From: Methylomonas sp. ZR1
Lineage (GTDB): Bacteria > Pseudomonadota > Gammaproteobacteria > Methylococcales > Methylomonadaceae
Assembly: GCF_013141865.1 (NCBI RefSeq)
Contig: NZ_RCST01000001.1
Coordinates: 5,056,262 to 5,120,261, forward strand
Direction of reading: 5' to 3'
Length of the DNA: 64,000 bases
Shown here: positions 1 to 7,758 of the stretch, in pieces
Numbering within the stretch: position 1 is the stretch's first letter
Layout of the letters: each line of letters begins with the position of its first letter
The notes under the pieces: generated by a model
The model's database searches: none
Told to the model about the DNA's origin: nothing
The model's input: only the letters and a program-made list of their open reading frames with translations
Made by a program: the position numbers and the translations under genes

Positions 1-238
1 GGCTGCGAGAAATATTCAGTTGTTCCGGAAACAATACCAAACGCGGATCGGGCGACCACCACAGAATAGGCTCGCCGGGATTGAACCAGGGGAATACCCC
101 GTGCCGGTAGGCGTTGACGATGCGCTGCGGTGACAGGCAACCGCCAAAGGCCAGTAAGCCGTTGGGTTGTTTCAAGGCCTTGTGCAATGGCGGAAAGGCT
201 TGGTGCGGATGATCCGGGTCGAGCAGGGTGAGTTGCAT
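1..238 (-). CDS. aat: Leucyl/phenylalanyl-tRNA--protein transferase, N-terminal part
   Basis: This is the first 79 codons of an L/F-transferase; the rest lies beyond the left edge. The enzyme transfers Leu or Phe from aminoacyl-tRNA to N-terminal Arg or Lys of proteins, marking them for ClpS/ClpAP degradation in the cytoplasm. Reading the reverse strand from the ATG at 238 gives a start with FPPLHKAL, then [18 protein letters not shown], then the family signature [20 protein letters not shown], followed by DPRLVLFP. These blocks are typical of the N-terminal half of Aat. The frame stays open to base 1. The identification is firm although the gene is partial. Confidence 0.93.
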   Translation of the reverse strand, partial: MQLTLLDPDHPHQAFPPLHKALKQPNGLLAFGGCLSPQRIVNAYRHGVFPWFNPGEPILWWSPDPRLVLFPEQLNISRS

Positions 239-359
239 AGGAGGCGCTTGATGTCCGGGTTGGCGCTGGTTTGTTCAGTAAGCTAGCTTACCAAGGTTTG
301 TAGGCTGCCGACCAGACTGTTGATAACGGTGCGTAGACACAAAATTTCGCACGTCCAAC

Positions 360-1040
360 TCAAGATGCATCCATTTTGTATCCAAAGCCGCGCACGGTTT
401 TCAGCAATTTCAGTTCGTAATCGTCGTCGATCTTCCGCCGCAGTTGGCGAATATAAACATCCACCACGTTGGTCAGCGGATCGGCGCTATAGCCCCAGAC
501 TTGTTCCAGAATGCGTGTGCGGCTCAATACTTTACCCGGCATACGCATAAAGCATTCCAGCAAGGCAAACTCCTTGGGGGTTAACTCGATAACGTTATCG
601 CCGCGTCTTACCTCGTGAGTTTCGCCATTAAGTACCAGGTCTTCGATACGCAATTCCTTGTCGTCCTGTTTCACTTCGCCGCCGCGCCGCCTGAGTAAAA
701 CTTCGATACGGGCCAGCAATTCTTCAAAGGCGAACGGCTTGGTCATATAGTCGTCGGCACCGGAGCGCAGGCCGGCTACTTTGTCTTGCACGGTATCGCG
801 CGCGGTCAGCATCAAAATCGGGGTGTCGATGCCGTTGCTGCGCAAGCGTTCGCAAATCTGTCTGCCGTTCATGTCCGGCAGGCCCAAGTCCAGAATGATC
901 ACCTGAAAGCTGCCTTCGGTACCCAAGGCAATGGCCTCTTGCCCGCTACGGGCCACCTCCACGGCATAGCCCTCGGCTTTTAAGCCGCGTTGCACGAAAT
1001 CGATGATACGCTCGTCGTCTTCAACCATCAGTACCCGCAT
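360..1040 (-). CDS. OmpR/PhoB-family response regulator
   Basis: Cytoplasmic two-component transcription factor of 226 residues. The receiver domain (about 1-115) has the acidic pocket VEDDE near residue 7, the phospho-acceptor Asp51 in ILDLGLPDMNG, a Thr in LMLTARD and the conserved Lys in MTKPF. The C-terminal winged helix (about 130-226) has ELTPKEFALLE and VVDVYIRQLRRKI, as in the QseB/PmrA/TctD group. A longer reading from 1088 adds 16 residues, but the Met at 1040 (MRVLMVEDD) fits the family length. It lies just downstream of the kinase at 1102-2688 and is the last gene of the operon, so that kinase is the likely partner. The target genes cannot be told. Confidence 0.88.
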   Translation of the reverse strand: MRVLMVEDDERIIDFVQRGLKAEGYAVEVARSGQEAIALGTEGSFQVIILDLGLPDMNGRQICERLRSNGIDTPILMLTARDTVQDKVAGLRSGADDYMTKPFAFEELLARIEVLLRRRGGEVKQDDKELRIEDLVLNGETHEVRRGDNVIELTPKEFALLECFMRMPGKVLSRTRILEQVWGYSADPLTNVVDVYIRQLRRKIDDDYELKLLKTVRGFGYKMDAS

Positions 1041-1101
1041 ATAGCCTATTCCCGTCAGAGTATTGGTTGTCATGTATTTATCATTCATATGAAAATCCGT
1101 C

Positions 1102-2688
1102 CTATGCTACCGTAAGCAGGGGTAGTGTAACCGTAAATGTCGATCCGGCGTTTTCGACGCTACGTACCGCGATTTGCCCGCCGTGGGCTTGCAGGATGGA
1201 TTTGGCCATCGGCAAACCCAGGCCGGAGCCGTCGTCTCGGGAATGCTGGGCATTGCTGCTGCGGAAGTGGCGTTCGAAAATTCGATCCAGATCCTCGGAG
1301 GGTATGCCTATGCCCTGATCGGTCAGGCTGAAACAGGCCTGTTTCCCGTCGCGCCATAACGCCACGGCGATATGCCCGAGCGGTTTGGAATAGCGGCAGG
1401 CATTCTCGCCCAGAATGAACAGCACTTGCCGTAGCCGTTGCTTGTCGCCGCGCACCAGTAACGGTCCGGAAGGCGCGTCCAGGCTGACGGAAATCGAATA
1501 TTCTTGCGCCATCACTTGAAAATCCTCGACGCTGCTGGCTACCAAATCCGCCAAATCCACTTTATTCCATTCGAATTGCAGATTGGCCGTGTCGGCGCGG
1601 GCCAGAAACAGTAAGTCGTTCACGTATTTACCCAACTGCATCGACAGCTCGACGATGCGTTGCAATGCGTCTTTGTATTCTTCGGCATCGCGGTCCTGGC
1701 CGCGCAACGTCACTTCCGCTTCGCCGCGTATCACCGTGATCGGCGTGCGCAGTTCGTGGCTGATGTCCGCCAAAAACTCACGGCGGGCATTATCCATGCG
1801 CTTTAATTCCTCGTTCAATAGATTAAGCTCAAAGGTCCGCTCGGTCACTCGCTCTTCCAACACGGCGCGGCCTTCGCGTAGTTTATCTTGTTGAACTTCC
1901 AGTTCCTTGGCCATTTGATTGAAGTGGCTGGCCAGATAGGCAAATTCGTCGCGGCTGTCCAAAGCGATGCGGTAATCCAGGTTGCCGGAGGCGATTTCGT
2001 CCGTGCCTTTCATTAGCGCTTCGATAGGTTTTTTAAACGCGCGGAGCAACATGATGCCGGCTACCAAGCTGAATAACGCCGCGGTTAACGAGGCCAGAAT
2101 CGCCGTCCAGCGCGACTTTTCCACCAACATTTCCAACTCGAGCTTGGCTTTTTTTGCCTTTTCCCGTTCGGCGTTGATGGCGGCGTCGATTAGGGGTTGG
2201 AATTTACCGTCGATTTCCTCTTCAGTGAACTTGGCTAAAGCCTGCACCGCGGTAGTCAGCTTACCTTGCAAGCGCAGCCGCTCGACTTCTTCGAAGCGAT
2301 ATTCGCTGGCTTCCAGGAAAGCGGTGAGATGGGCGACTTTCTCCAATTCCGCGGGCTTATTGGTCCATTCTTCGCTGGCGCTGTCAGTGTCCGGCGCTTT
2401 GACGGCGGTGTCGCGTAGCGTTTGCATGGCCTCGTAAAGACGGCGTTTGGAAGATTCCACGCCGGTTTCCGAATTGGGGTTGGCGGTGATCAGCCGGTCC
2501 ATGCGTTGCTTGAAATGGCGATAAGCTTCCTGCGACAGCTGTTCGTAATCGTCGAAGGTTTCGTAGGCGGTTTGGCTGTGTTGAAAATAGCGCGCTACTT
2601 CGTCGGCGCCCCAATACAAGGCAATGCCCAAACTCAATACAAAGCAGAACGAAACAACAATGACTATCGCCAAGCGAAACCGAAACAT
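1102..2688 (-). CDS. Sensor histidine kinase with intact H-box
   Basis: Inner-membrane sensor kinase of 528 residues. A first membrane segment (about 6-26) and a second (about 195-217) bracket a periplasmic region of some 165 residues rich in charged helices. A HAMP linker follows (about 218-270), then a coiled coil, the HisKA dimerisation domain with His311 in DISHELRTPITVI, and an HATPase domain with N-box ENACRYS, G1 DQGIGIP, F-box FERHFR and G2 GSGLGLPMAKS. All catalytic motifs look intact. It ends 61 bases before the response regulator start at 1040 and begins 5 bases after the lipoprotein gene, so the four genes appear cotranscribed. The signal is unknown. Confidence 0.88.
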   Translation of the reverse strand: MFRFRLAIVIVVSFCFVLSLGIALYWGADEVARYFQHSQTAYETFDDYEQLSQEAYRHFKQRMDRLITANPNSETGVESSKRRLYEAMQTLRDTAVKAPDTDSASEEWTNKPAELEKVAHLTAFLEASEYRFEEVERLRLQGKLTTAVQALAKFTEEEIDGKFQPLIDAAINAEREKAKKAKLELEMLVEKSRWTAILASLTAALFSLVAGIMLLRAFKKPIEALMKGTDEIASGNLDYRIALDSRDEFAYLASHFNQMAKELEVQQDKLREGRAVLEERVTERTFELNLLNEELKRMDNARREFLADISHELRTPITVIRGEAEVTLRGQDRDAEEYKDALQRIVELSMQLGKYVNDLLFLARADTANLQFEWNKVDLADLVASSVEDFQVMAQEYSISVSLDAPSGPLLVRGDKQRLRQVLFILGENACRYSKPLGHIAVALWRDGKQACFSLTDQGIGIPSEDLDRIFERHFRSSNAQHSRDDGSGLGLPMAKSILQAHGGQIAVRSVENAGSTFTVTLPLLTVA

Positions 2689-2693
2689 TGGCC

Positions 2694-3269
2694 CTATTTG
2701 CCTTCGCTAGTCTCGTCCAGTTGCTTTTCCATCGACCGGATGGCTTCCAGTTTCTCGCGCAGCAGTCTTGATTCTTCTTTCTTGGAACCGGCGGCGTCTT
2801 TCGTTTCCAGCACGTTTTGCACGGTTTTGTGTTTGCGTTCCAATGAGCCGAGTTTTCGTGATGCGCTGTTGATGCGCTTTAATGCCTCGGTGTGAATGGC
2901 AACCAGGTGGCGCATCCGTTCGTCGCTCAGGCCTGCGGGCGGAATGCCGGCAATTTCATCGAGAATTTTGGGAATGTCGCCACAGGCATCTGACAATAGG
3001 CGGCCTACCATCAAATGCAGTAACACGCCAATCTCGGGTTCGTCTTTTTGGCGTTTCATTAAAGACCGGCACGTCTCGGTGCGGCTCGCCGTGGTCATGT
3101 TGGCCAGATTGTTGCCAAAATCCAGCAACTCGTCTATGTCCGAATGCACCACCGGCGCGCTGTAAACGGTTGGAAAATGTTCCTTGACGCTGGAATCCAT
3201 CTCGGCGCAGCCGCTGATTGCCAACAATGATGCGACCAGTGCCAATACGCGCATGAATAGTGCCTGCAT
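2694..3269 (-). CDS. Lipoprotein in a two-component operon (QseG-like position)
   Basis: A 191-residue protein with a signal peptide ending in the lipobox LAISGC (Cys21), so probably a lipid-anchored envelope protein. The rest is mostly helical, with a charged C-terminal coiled coil (about 120-190, rich in Lys and Glu). It lies between two kinase genes with 5-base gaps on both sides. In enterobacteria the lipoprotein QseG (YfhG) sits next to the kinase QseE/GlrK. Position and type suggest a similar accessory sensor role, but this is inferred from context and lipobox rather than clear sequence identity. An internal Met at 3254 is a possible alternative start; 3269 is preferred because a GGGGAG lies upstream. 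Confidence 0.7.
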   Translation of the reverse strand: MQALFMRVLALVASLLAISGCAEMDSSVKEHFPTVYSAPVVHSDIDELLDFGNNLANMTTASRTETCRSLMKRQKDEPEIGVLLHLMVGRLLSDACGDIPKILDEIAGIPPAGLSDERMRHLVAIHTEALKRINSASRKLGSLERKHKTVQNVLETKDAAGSKKEESRLLREKLEAIRSMEKQLDETSEGK

Positions 3270-3274
3270 GTTGC

Positions 3275-4726
3275 TTAATTCTCCCCGGTTAACGGAATTT
3301 GAACCCTGATGCGGGCTCCTTGTTGGTCTTGACGGGCATCGATGACTTCCACTTTGCCTTGATGATTGGCGACGTATTCCTTGACGATGGCCAAGCCCAG
3401 GCCGGGGCCGTCACCGGTATCGCCGGTCTTGCCGCGATAAAACGGCTCGAAGATATGATCGCGTTCGTCGATGGCGATACCGGGGCCTTCGTCTTCCACT
3501 TCCAGTTCCATCAAAGTACCGGCGTCGCGTAATATGACGCGAATTTCACCGCCTTCCGGCGAAAATTTCACGGCATTGGTCAGCAATTGTTCGATGATTG
3601 CCCGCAATTGTTCGGGAATGCCGGCAATTTCCATCGGCCTTGCCAGCATGCGGATAGCGATGGCTTTACTGCTTAAAACCGGTTGAAAATCGTCAACGAC
3701 GGTTTCCAGCAAATCTTTGATGTTTACGCTTTCCTTGCGATTGATGTCGGGCAGGGAATTGATCCGACTGTAGCGCAGTAATTCCTCGGATACGGCGCTT
3801 AACTTTTCGATATTGGCGCATAAATGCAAAACAGTGGCTTGCCGCTTGCTGTTGGGGTCGTAGTCGGTTTCGCCGGCCAGCAATTCGGCATCCTGACGCA
3901 GGCTTGCCAACGGCAGTTCTATCTCGCGGGCGACGTTTTGCATAAATTGTTGCTTGGACACTTCCAGTTCCAGTAAGCGAGTGCGCAGCCACTCCAAACG
4001 GTTGCCCAGGTAACGTAAATCCGACGGGCCGTTCACCAGAATCGGTTCTGCCAGCTCGCCCGCGCCCAAACGGCGGATCGAAAGATCAAGTTGCCGCATC
4101 GAACGCGACAATACGATCAACAGAACGGCAATCACACCGAACGAAATCGCCAGTAATACTGCGCCTTTGACCAGTAGGCCATGCTCCAGCGATTCCGACA
4201 ATTGGTGCAGTTCGTTGAATTCGTGATCCACGTGGTTTTCAAACTCGCGCGATAGGGTGGCGGCGGATTCGCGCAAGCCCTGAAAAGCCTCGTCTATCGG
4301 TAATTCCAGATTATTCTCGTCATCCGAACCGATGATTTGCTGGTAAATCAGGTTTTCTTTTTCGGATAATTCATTGACCAGCAGCGCGATTTTGTTATCG
4401 ACGTGCAGTTTCAGCAAATCACCCAAAGCCTGTTTAAACGAGGCTCGCACCGTTTCGTAGGATTGCCGTTCGTAGGGTTGGCGCAGCGTCGGGTCGGACA
4501 GCAACACAAACAGTTTGGCCTTGCGCTCTATATCGGAGGCTTTTTGTAAAACCAAGCGGATGGTTTTGGTTTGTTCGAAGACATGCGTGTTGACGGTGCG
4601 GCCCAGCGCCGAGGTCTCGCGCATGCCAAAAGCAGCGTACATCACGGCCAGAAACAGCGGAATCACCGCAATGACAAAGCCCAGAATGATCAGGGACTTT
4701 AACGATAAAAAATTTTTAAATTTCAT
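3275..4726 (-). CDS. Histidine-kinase-like membrane protein lacking the H-box histidine
   Basis: A 483-residue protein with the plan of GlrK/QseE-type kinases: membrane segment about 12-31, helical periplasmic part, second membrane segment about 186-206, HAMP-like linker, dimerisation helices and HATPase domain. The ATP-binding motifs are intact (N-box LLTNAVKFSP, G1 EDEGPGIA, F-box FEPFYRG, G2 GPGLGLAIV). The place where family members have His followed by E-L-x-x-P reads NVAREIELPLASL, so the phospho-acceptor is Arg267 (codon CGC at 3926-3928). It may therefore bind ATP and dimerise but not autophosphorylate in the usual way. It is the first gene of the operon with the lipoprotein, the intact kinase and the OmpR-type regulator, and may modulate that kinase. 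Confidence 0.85.
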   Translation of the reverse strand: MKFKNFLSLKSLIILGFVIAVIPLFLAVMYAAFGMRETSALGRTVNTHVFEQTKTIRLVLQKASDIERKAKLFVLLSDPTLRQPYERQSYETVRASFKQALGDLLKLHVDNKIALLVNELSEKENLIYQQIIGSDDENNLELPIDEAFQGLRESAATLSREFENHVDHEFNELHQLSESLEHGLLVKGAVLLAISFGVIAVLLIVLSRSMRQLDLSIRRLGAGELAEPILVNGPSDLRYLGNRLEWLRTRLLELEVSKQQFMQNVAREIELPLASLRQDAELLAGETDYDPNSKRQATVLHLCANIEKLSAVSEELLRYSRINSLPDINRKESVNIKDLLETVVDDFQPVLSSKAIAIRMLARPMEIAGIPEQLRAIIEQLLTNAVKFSPEGGEIRVILRDAGTLMELEVEDEGPGIAIDERDHIFEPFYRGKTGDTGDGPGLGLAIVKEYVANHQGKVEVIDARQDQQGARIRVQIPLTGEN

Positions 4727-5053
4727 CCTTGTGCGAGAAGCAATAAATCACTCCATAGTATAGTTGAAACGGTATCCTAAAAATTGGCCCTAAATCCGTC
4801 ACAAACGGCATTGCCCAGCGGCCACAAGGCTGGCGGCAGCAAATACCGGGAGGCGCAGGCCGGATGCCCTGAGTTTAGAAAAAGGTAGTTTAGCGTTGGC
4901 GATGGTGGCGCAAATGTCGGTCGCCGGCCCAAGCGTGCGATTATTTGCGCCAGGCCTTCACATACCATCGCTGCCGCGGGGATGACGCTACCCGGAAATG
5001 TAAGGACAGGGGGAGTAAAGTTGGAGGGTATTAAGGCAAAATTGCCCGGCAGA
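4727..5053. other. Intergenic region without a supported gene
   Basis: About 330 bases between the start of the kinase-like gene and the end of the NifX-like gene. An open frame on the reverse strand runs through it and into the NifX-like gene, but its composition looks random and it has no recognisable motif. The region should hold the promoter of the four-gene two-component operon, but no clear -35/-10 pair was made out. Confidence 0.4.
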
Positions 5054-5530
5054 TTATTCAGCCCATTCTTCGTCAGCCATCTCTGCAAAACGGCTCTGAT
5101 CTTTACCGGATTTTTGTTTAAAAATACGTTCCAGCAACGGTGACATGGCCCCGGTAAGGTCTTGCTGTAACTCGGCAATGATTTCTTCAATGTCGGGACC
5201 GCCTTTAACGATGACCGGATGAGCGCCCAATTTGATTAATTCATTGGTGGCTGTGCCGCCGACAGAACCGCAATAAACCATATCGCAGCCGGTTAACCAG
5301 GCCAGCTTAGGCTTTAATTTCTCTTCATTCCCGTCACGTTGTTCCTTACCAAACGACTTAGCCGCCAAAGGCGTCGCGGAACTGCCGTCTATAGCGTAGA
5401 CATGAAATCCCAAGGATGACCCGAAATGCTGATTGACCATCTCCCCATCGGAACTGGCAAAAGCCACGATCAGCTTATTCGCATCGACTTCAAGCTCCGC
5501 GACACTGTTTACATCGGCAAGTTGATTCAT
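5054..5530 (-). CDS. NifX/NafY-type dinitrogenase cofactor-binding domain protein
   Basis: A 158-residue cytoplasmic protein. Residues about 20-118 match the NifX/NifB C-terminal fold: VAFASSDG, then VNQHFGSS, then the late strand GAHPVIVKGG and a helix IEEIIAELQ. Proteins of this family bind iron-molybdenum cofactor or its precursors, or act as generic metal-cluster carriers. The start at 5530 is preferred over an upstream Met because GGAG lies 7 bases before it. The tail (about 119-158) is charged and acidic. No nif gene is seen nearby, so a role in nitrogen fixation is not shown here. It could serve another molybdenum or iron-sulfur system. Confidence 0.75.
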   Translation of the reverse strand: MNQLADVNSVAELEVDANKLIVAFASSDGEMVNQHFGSSLGFHVYAIDGSSATPLAAKSFGKEQRDGNEEKLKPKLAWLTGCDMVYCGSVGGTATNELIKLGAHPVIVKGGPDIEEIIAELQQDLTGAMSPLLERIFKQKSGKDQSRFAEMADEEWAE

Positions 5531-5640
5531 ATGACACTCCGTAATGAATATTTGGGCCAAAGGACGACTAAGGCTAGGTTTTAAAATTGATGGTTTTGGG
5601 TGTTGTTAATCCGTGCCTTACTTATTACCCCGCCCTTAAA

Positions 5641-5671
5641 TACCGTTCGACCAGAGCCTGTCGAAGGGCAC
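5641..5671. repeat. Short intergenic repeat of the GAGCCTGTCGAAGG type
   Basis: The stretch contains CCGTTCGACCAGAGCCTGTC followed by GAAGGGC. It resembles the dispersed short repeat (consensus near CCTTCGACAGGCTCAGG with flanking CGAACGG) found in intergenic DNA of many bacteria. Only one copy lies in the window, so the call rests on memory of the motif and not on counting copies here. Confidence 0.4.
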
Positions 5672-5709
5672 ACCAGCCTTGGGTTTTTACGAGCTCGGTA
5701 CAAACCGCG

Positions 5710-6027
5710 CTACTTTTGTTGCCGGTATTCCGCAACCAGCTCTTTAATCTTCAGTCGCATAATGTCTTTTAACATTTGTATTTTTCGGTCATGTTCCTGA
5801 TGGGCAATATCGTAAATTTGTTTTCTGAGAGTTTCGTTACTATCCTCGGGCAGACTCAAAGACCATTCAGAAAAAAAGGCATCGTAGCTGTCTATCGTTT
5901 TGATCAACTCAAACCTGAGTTTTTCCCTGTCTTGCCTCGGGATAGCCTTTAGCGCTGCATCGATAACCGCATCAAGATCCGATTTTTGTTGTTGGTTGGG
6001 AACGGGAAACGGGATGATCTCAGACAT
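5710..6027 (-). CDS. Small hypothetical helical protein
   Basis: A 105-residue protein, or 122 if the upstream Met at 6078 is used. The Met at 6027 is preferred because the first 17 residues of the longer form are hydrophobic and unlike the rest. The body is rich in Asp, Glu, Lys and Gln and predicted helical, with a C-terminal charged helix (MLKDIMRLKIKELVAEY). There is no signal peptide and no known catalytic motif. It stands alone between the NifX-like gene and the serine recombinase. The family was not recognised. The even codon use supports a real gene, but only moderately. Confidence 0.5.
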   Translation of the reverse strand: MSEIIPFPVPNQQQKSDLDAVIDAALKAIPRQDREKLRFELIKTIDSYDAFFSEWSLSLPEDSNETLRKQIYDIAHQEHDRKIQMLKDIMRLKIKELVAEYRQQK

Positions 6028-6337
6028 AAGCGCCGTGATAATGATGAACAACCGGACATAGCATTTGTCACTTTTCAAAGCTGCAGTCAGCGGATGGTCA
6101 AAGTTGATGTCAGCAGATTAATCAACAATAAGTAATTCTGTCAGTTGCGACATGCCGGCTTATTTTTTAGTTATTTTTGTTTTAAGGTCGAACCCTATGT
6201 TCGCACTCTCTCCCCGAAAGATTTCTAGCCAACCCACCTATATTAAAAGGTATCTTAAGTAATGAAGTTGGCTTCTGATATTCTTGCAGTCGTCTTCTGA
6301 CAGCGGTAGTAGCCAAAATAGATAGCCAAGTAGGTGA

Positions 6338-6402
6338 TGGCCAAATTACATTGCGGTTCTAATTATTGGCCATATGATTTATACTGGGCTAAATTAAGTA
6401 TA
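6338..6402. other. Possible res (recombination) site of the serine recombinase
   Basis: Just upstream of the recombinase are nested inverted repeats: TGGCCAA at 6338-6344 faces TTGGCCA at 6366-6372, and TATACT at 6380-6385 faces AGTATA at 6397-6402. A further TTGGCCA follows at about 6410. Res sites of Tn3/Tn5053-type resolvases are arrays of short dyads beside the resolvase gene, so the position fits. The repeats are short, and no cut site can be named. Confidence 0.4.
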
Positions 6403-6422
6403 CCCATTTTGGCCATCCAACC

Positions 6423-7040
6423 ATGAAAGTTGCTCGTATCTACCTTCGCGTCAGTACCGAAGAACAAGACCTTACCCGTCAAACCGAAATCGTCCACAGT
6501 GCTCGGGCAGAAGGGTATTACATCGCCGGCATCTACCGTGAAAAGGCTTCGGGTGCCCGTGCTGATCGGCCCGAGCTACTACGAATGATTGCAGACCTAC
6601 AATCAGGCGAAGTCGTCGTAGCTGAGAAAATTGACCGCATCAGTCGGCTTCCCTTGGCCGAAGCCGAGCAACTGGTTGGATCAATCCGGGCCAAGGGAGC
6701 AAGACTGGCTGTGCCGGGCCTAGTCGATTTATCCGATTTTGCGGCTGAGGCCGACGGTGTGGCCAAGATCGTTTTGGAGTCGGTGCAGGAATTATTACTT
6801 AAACTTGCCCTGCAAATGACACGTGATGACTATGAGACTCGCCGAGAGCGACAGCGCCAAGGTGTTCAGCTTGCCAAGATCGCCGGTAAGTATGCGGGTC
6901 GCATCCCTGATACCACGACACATCAGCGTATCGTTGCGCTGCGTGGAGCAGGACATACTATCAAACGGACCGCTGAGCTGGCTGGATGTAGCCAAAGCCA
7001 GGTCAAGCGCATATGGGCAGAGCATAAGGGCAGTCACTAA
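6423..7040 (+). CDS. Serine site-specific recombinase (resolvase/TniR-like)
   Basis: A 205-residue recombinase of the small serine resolvase/invertase type. The catalytic domain (about 3-135) begins IYLRVSTEEQDLTRQ, placing the nucleophile at Ser11, and continues with GIYREKASG and ADRPEL and the arginine-rich active-site block EKIDRISR. A C-terminal helix-turn-helix (about 165-202; RTAELAGCSQSQVKRIW) would bind the recombination site. Such enzymes resolve cointegrates of replicative transposons. In Tn5053/Tn402 elements the resolvase (TniR) works with TniABQ, and tniABQ genes do lie at 13.8-16.7 kb, but 7 kb of other genes intervene and the strand is opposite. Linkage to them is therefore only possible. 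Confidence 0.88.
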   Translation: MKVARIYLRVSTEEQDLTRQTEIVHSARAEGYYIAGIYREKASGARADRPELLRMIADLQSGEVVVAEKIDRISRLPLAEAEQLVGSIRAKGARLAVPGLVDLSDFAAEADGVAKIVLESVQELLLKLALQMTRDDYETRRERQRQGVQLAKIAGKYAGRIPDTTTHQRIVALRGAGHTIKRTAELAGCSQSQVKRIWAEHKGSH

Positions 7041-7099
7041 ATTATAATCCTGTTCAAGTGGTCTGCTTTCATGCCCCTGCAAGGCAAGGGTTGCTTTGC

Positions 7100-7207
7100 G
7101 GAAATTGGCGACTGGCAATGCAGAAGTATGACGAAGCGGCACTGGACTGCGCATTGACAAACCAGATATTGATAGAGGTGATCTGCAATGAAAAAAGAAT
7201 ACCGTAG
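7100..7207 (+). pseudogene. C-terminal remnant of a RelE/HigB-like toxin
   Basis: An open frame ends at TAG 7205-7207 and reads GNWRLAMQKYDEAALDCAL followed by TNQILIEVICNEKRIP. It overlaps the antitoxin-like start at 7188 by 20 bases. In a common type II system a small toxin gene ending in a similar helix plus a short acidic tail overlaps an antitoxin gene beginning MKKEYRS..., so this is read as the last third of that toxin. The 5' part is missing: upstream DNA leads directly to the recombinase stop. The call is an inference from arrangement and resemblance. Confidence 0.4.
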
Positions 7208-7370
7208 CCGTTTGATGGTCTCCGTACATGAAACCGCCGAAGGCTTGCATGAGGCTGGCGTCATGGATAAGCGTACCATGCGCAAATTCGACGAACTGTG
7301 TCTAACGCCAATCAGAGGGTGTCAGATTGGAGCACACATCGACTTGGTGTCTGTACGAACGGAGAAATAG
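7188..7370 (+). pseudogene. Truncated HTH-type antitoxin
   Basis: The first 42 residues (ending MDKRTMRKFDELCLTPI) match the N-terminus of a known HTH antitoxin group (HigA/NadS-like, partners of RelE-type toxins). In that group DxxCLTP is followed by an XRE helix-turn-helix of some 55 residues. Here the resemblance stops at about 7313 and the frame continues for 18 unrelated residues to a stop at 7370. The DNA-binding domain is thus lost, and the toxin upstream is also incomplete. The break beside a recombinase suggests an old insertion or deletion. The frame is well kept up to the breakpoint. Confidence 0.6.
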
Positions 7371-7758
7371 CGTCAGAGTTAGCTGGGTTCGTGCATTTCT
7401 TGCCGATTCCGGCTCAACGTCTATTCGCACAACCGGACACCTCATCCCCTTGGCGGACGATTTTTTCCGAATTCTGGGGCGCCCTGCATATTCCACCCCA
7501 ATCCAGCCACCGATTCCGAGACGATTACGTCAGTAGTGAATGATAGCTTTTGAAAGTGGCGAAATGTCGCGATCGACCCCTATGAGCTGTCAGATAAGAT
7601 TTAATTTGCGGTGACAGGAAAAGGCAAATAAGCTGCCCTTCAAAATGTAGATTAGCTTGCGTAACAGCACATTTCGAAGCCAACAATTCCTCCGGATACG
7701 CTATCGCTAATCAAAGCAGGCTATCGACTTCTGGTTTAAATGGGATAAGAAAAATTCA
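7371..7758 (+). other. Gene-free junction region
   Basis: About 390 bases between the broken antitoxin and the 599-residue gene. Short frames cross it but none has a recognisable product. It holds fragments such as ACCGGACACCTCATCCCC and GCGGACGATTTTTTCCG that recall IS21-type end sequences, and a TGTCAG at 7589. None is good enough to name an element. The base composition changes to AT-rich at about 7700. Confidence 0.3.

Noticed and set aside
4777..5190. 137-codon reverse frame running into the NifX-like gene
   Set aside because: Overlaps the NifX-like gene in another register, has Pro/Leu/Ala-rich random composition and no motif.
7371..7560. IS21-like end fragments
   Set aside because: Only short resemblances to remembered end sequences; no inverted repeat pair and no transposase nearby.
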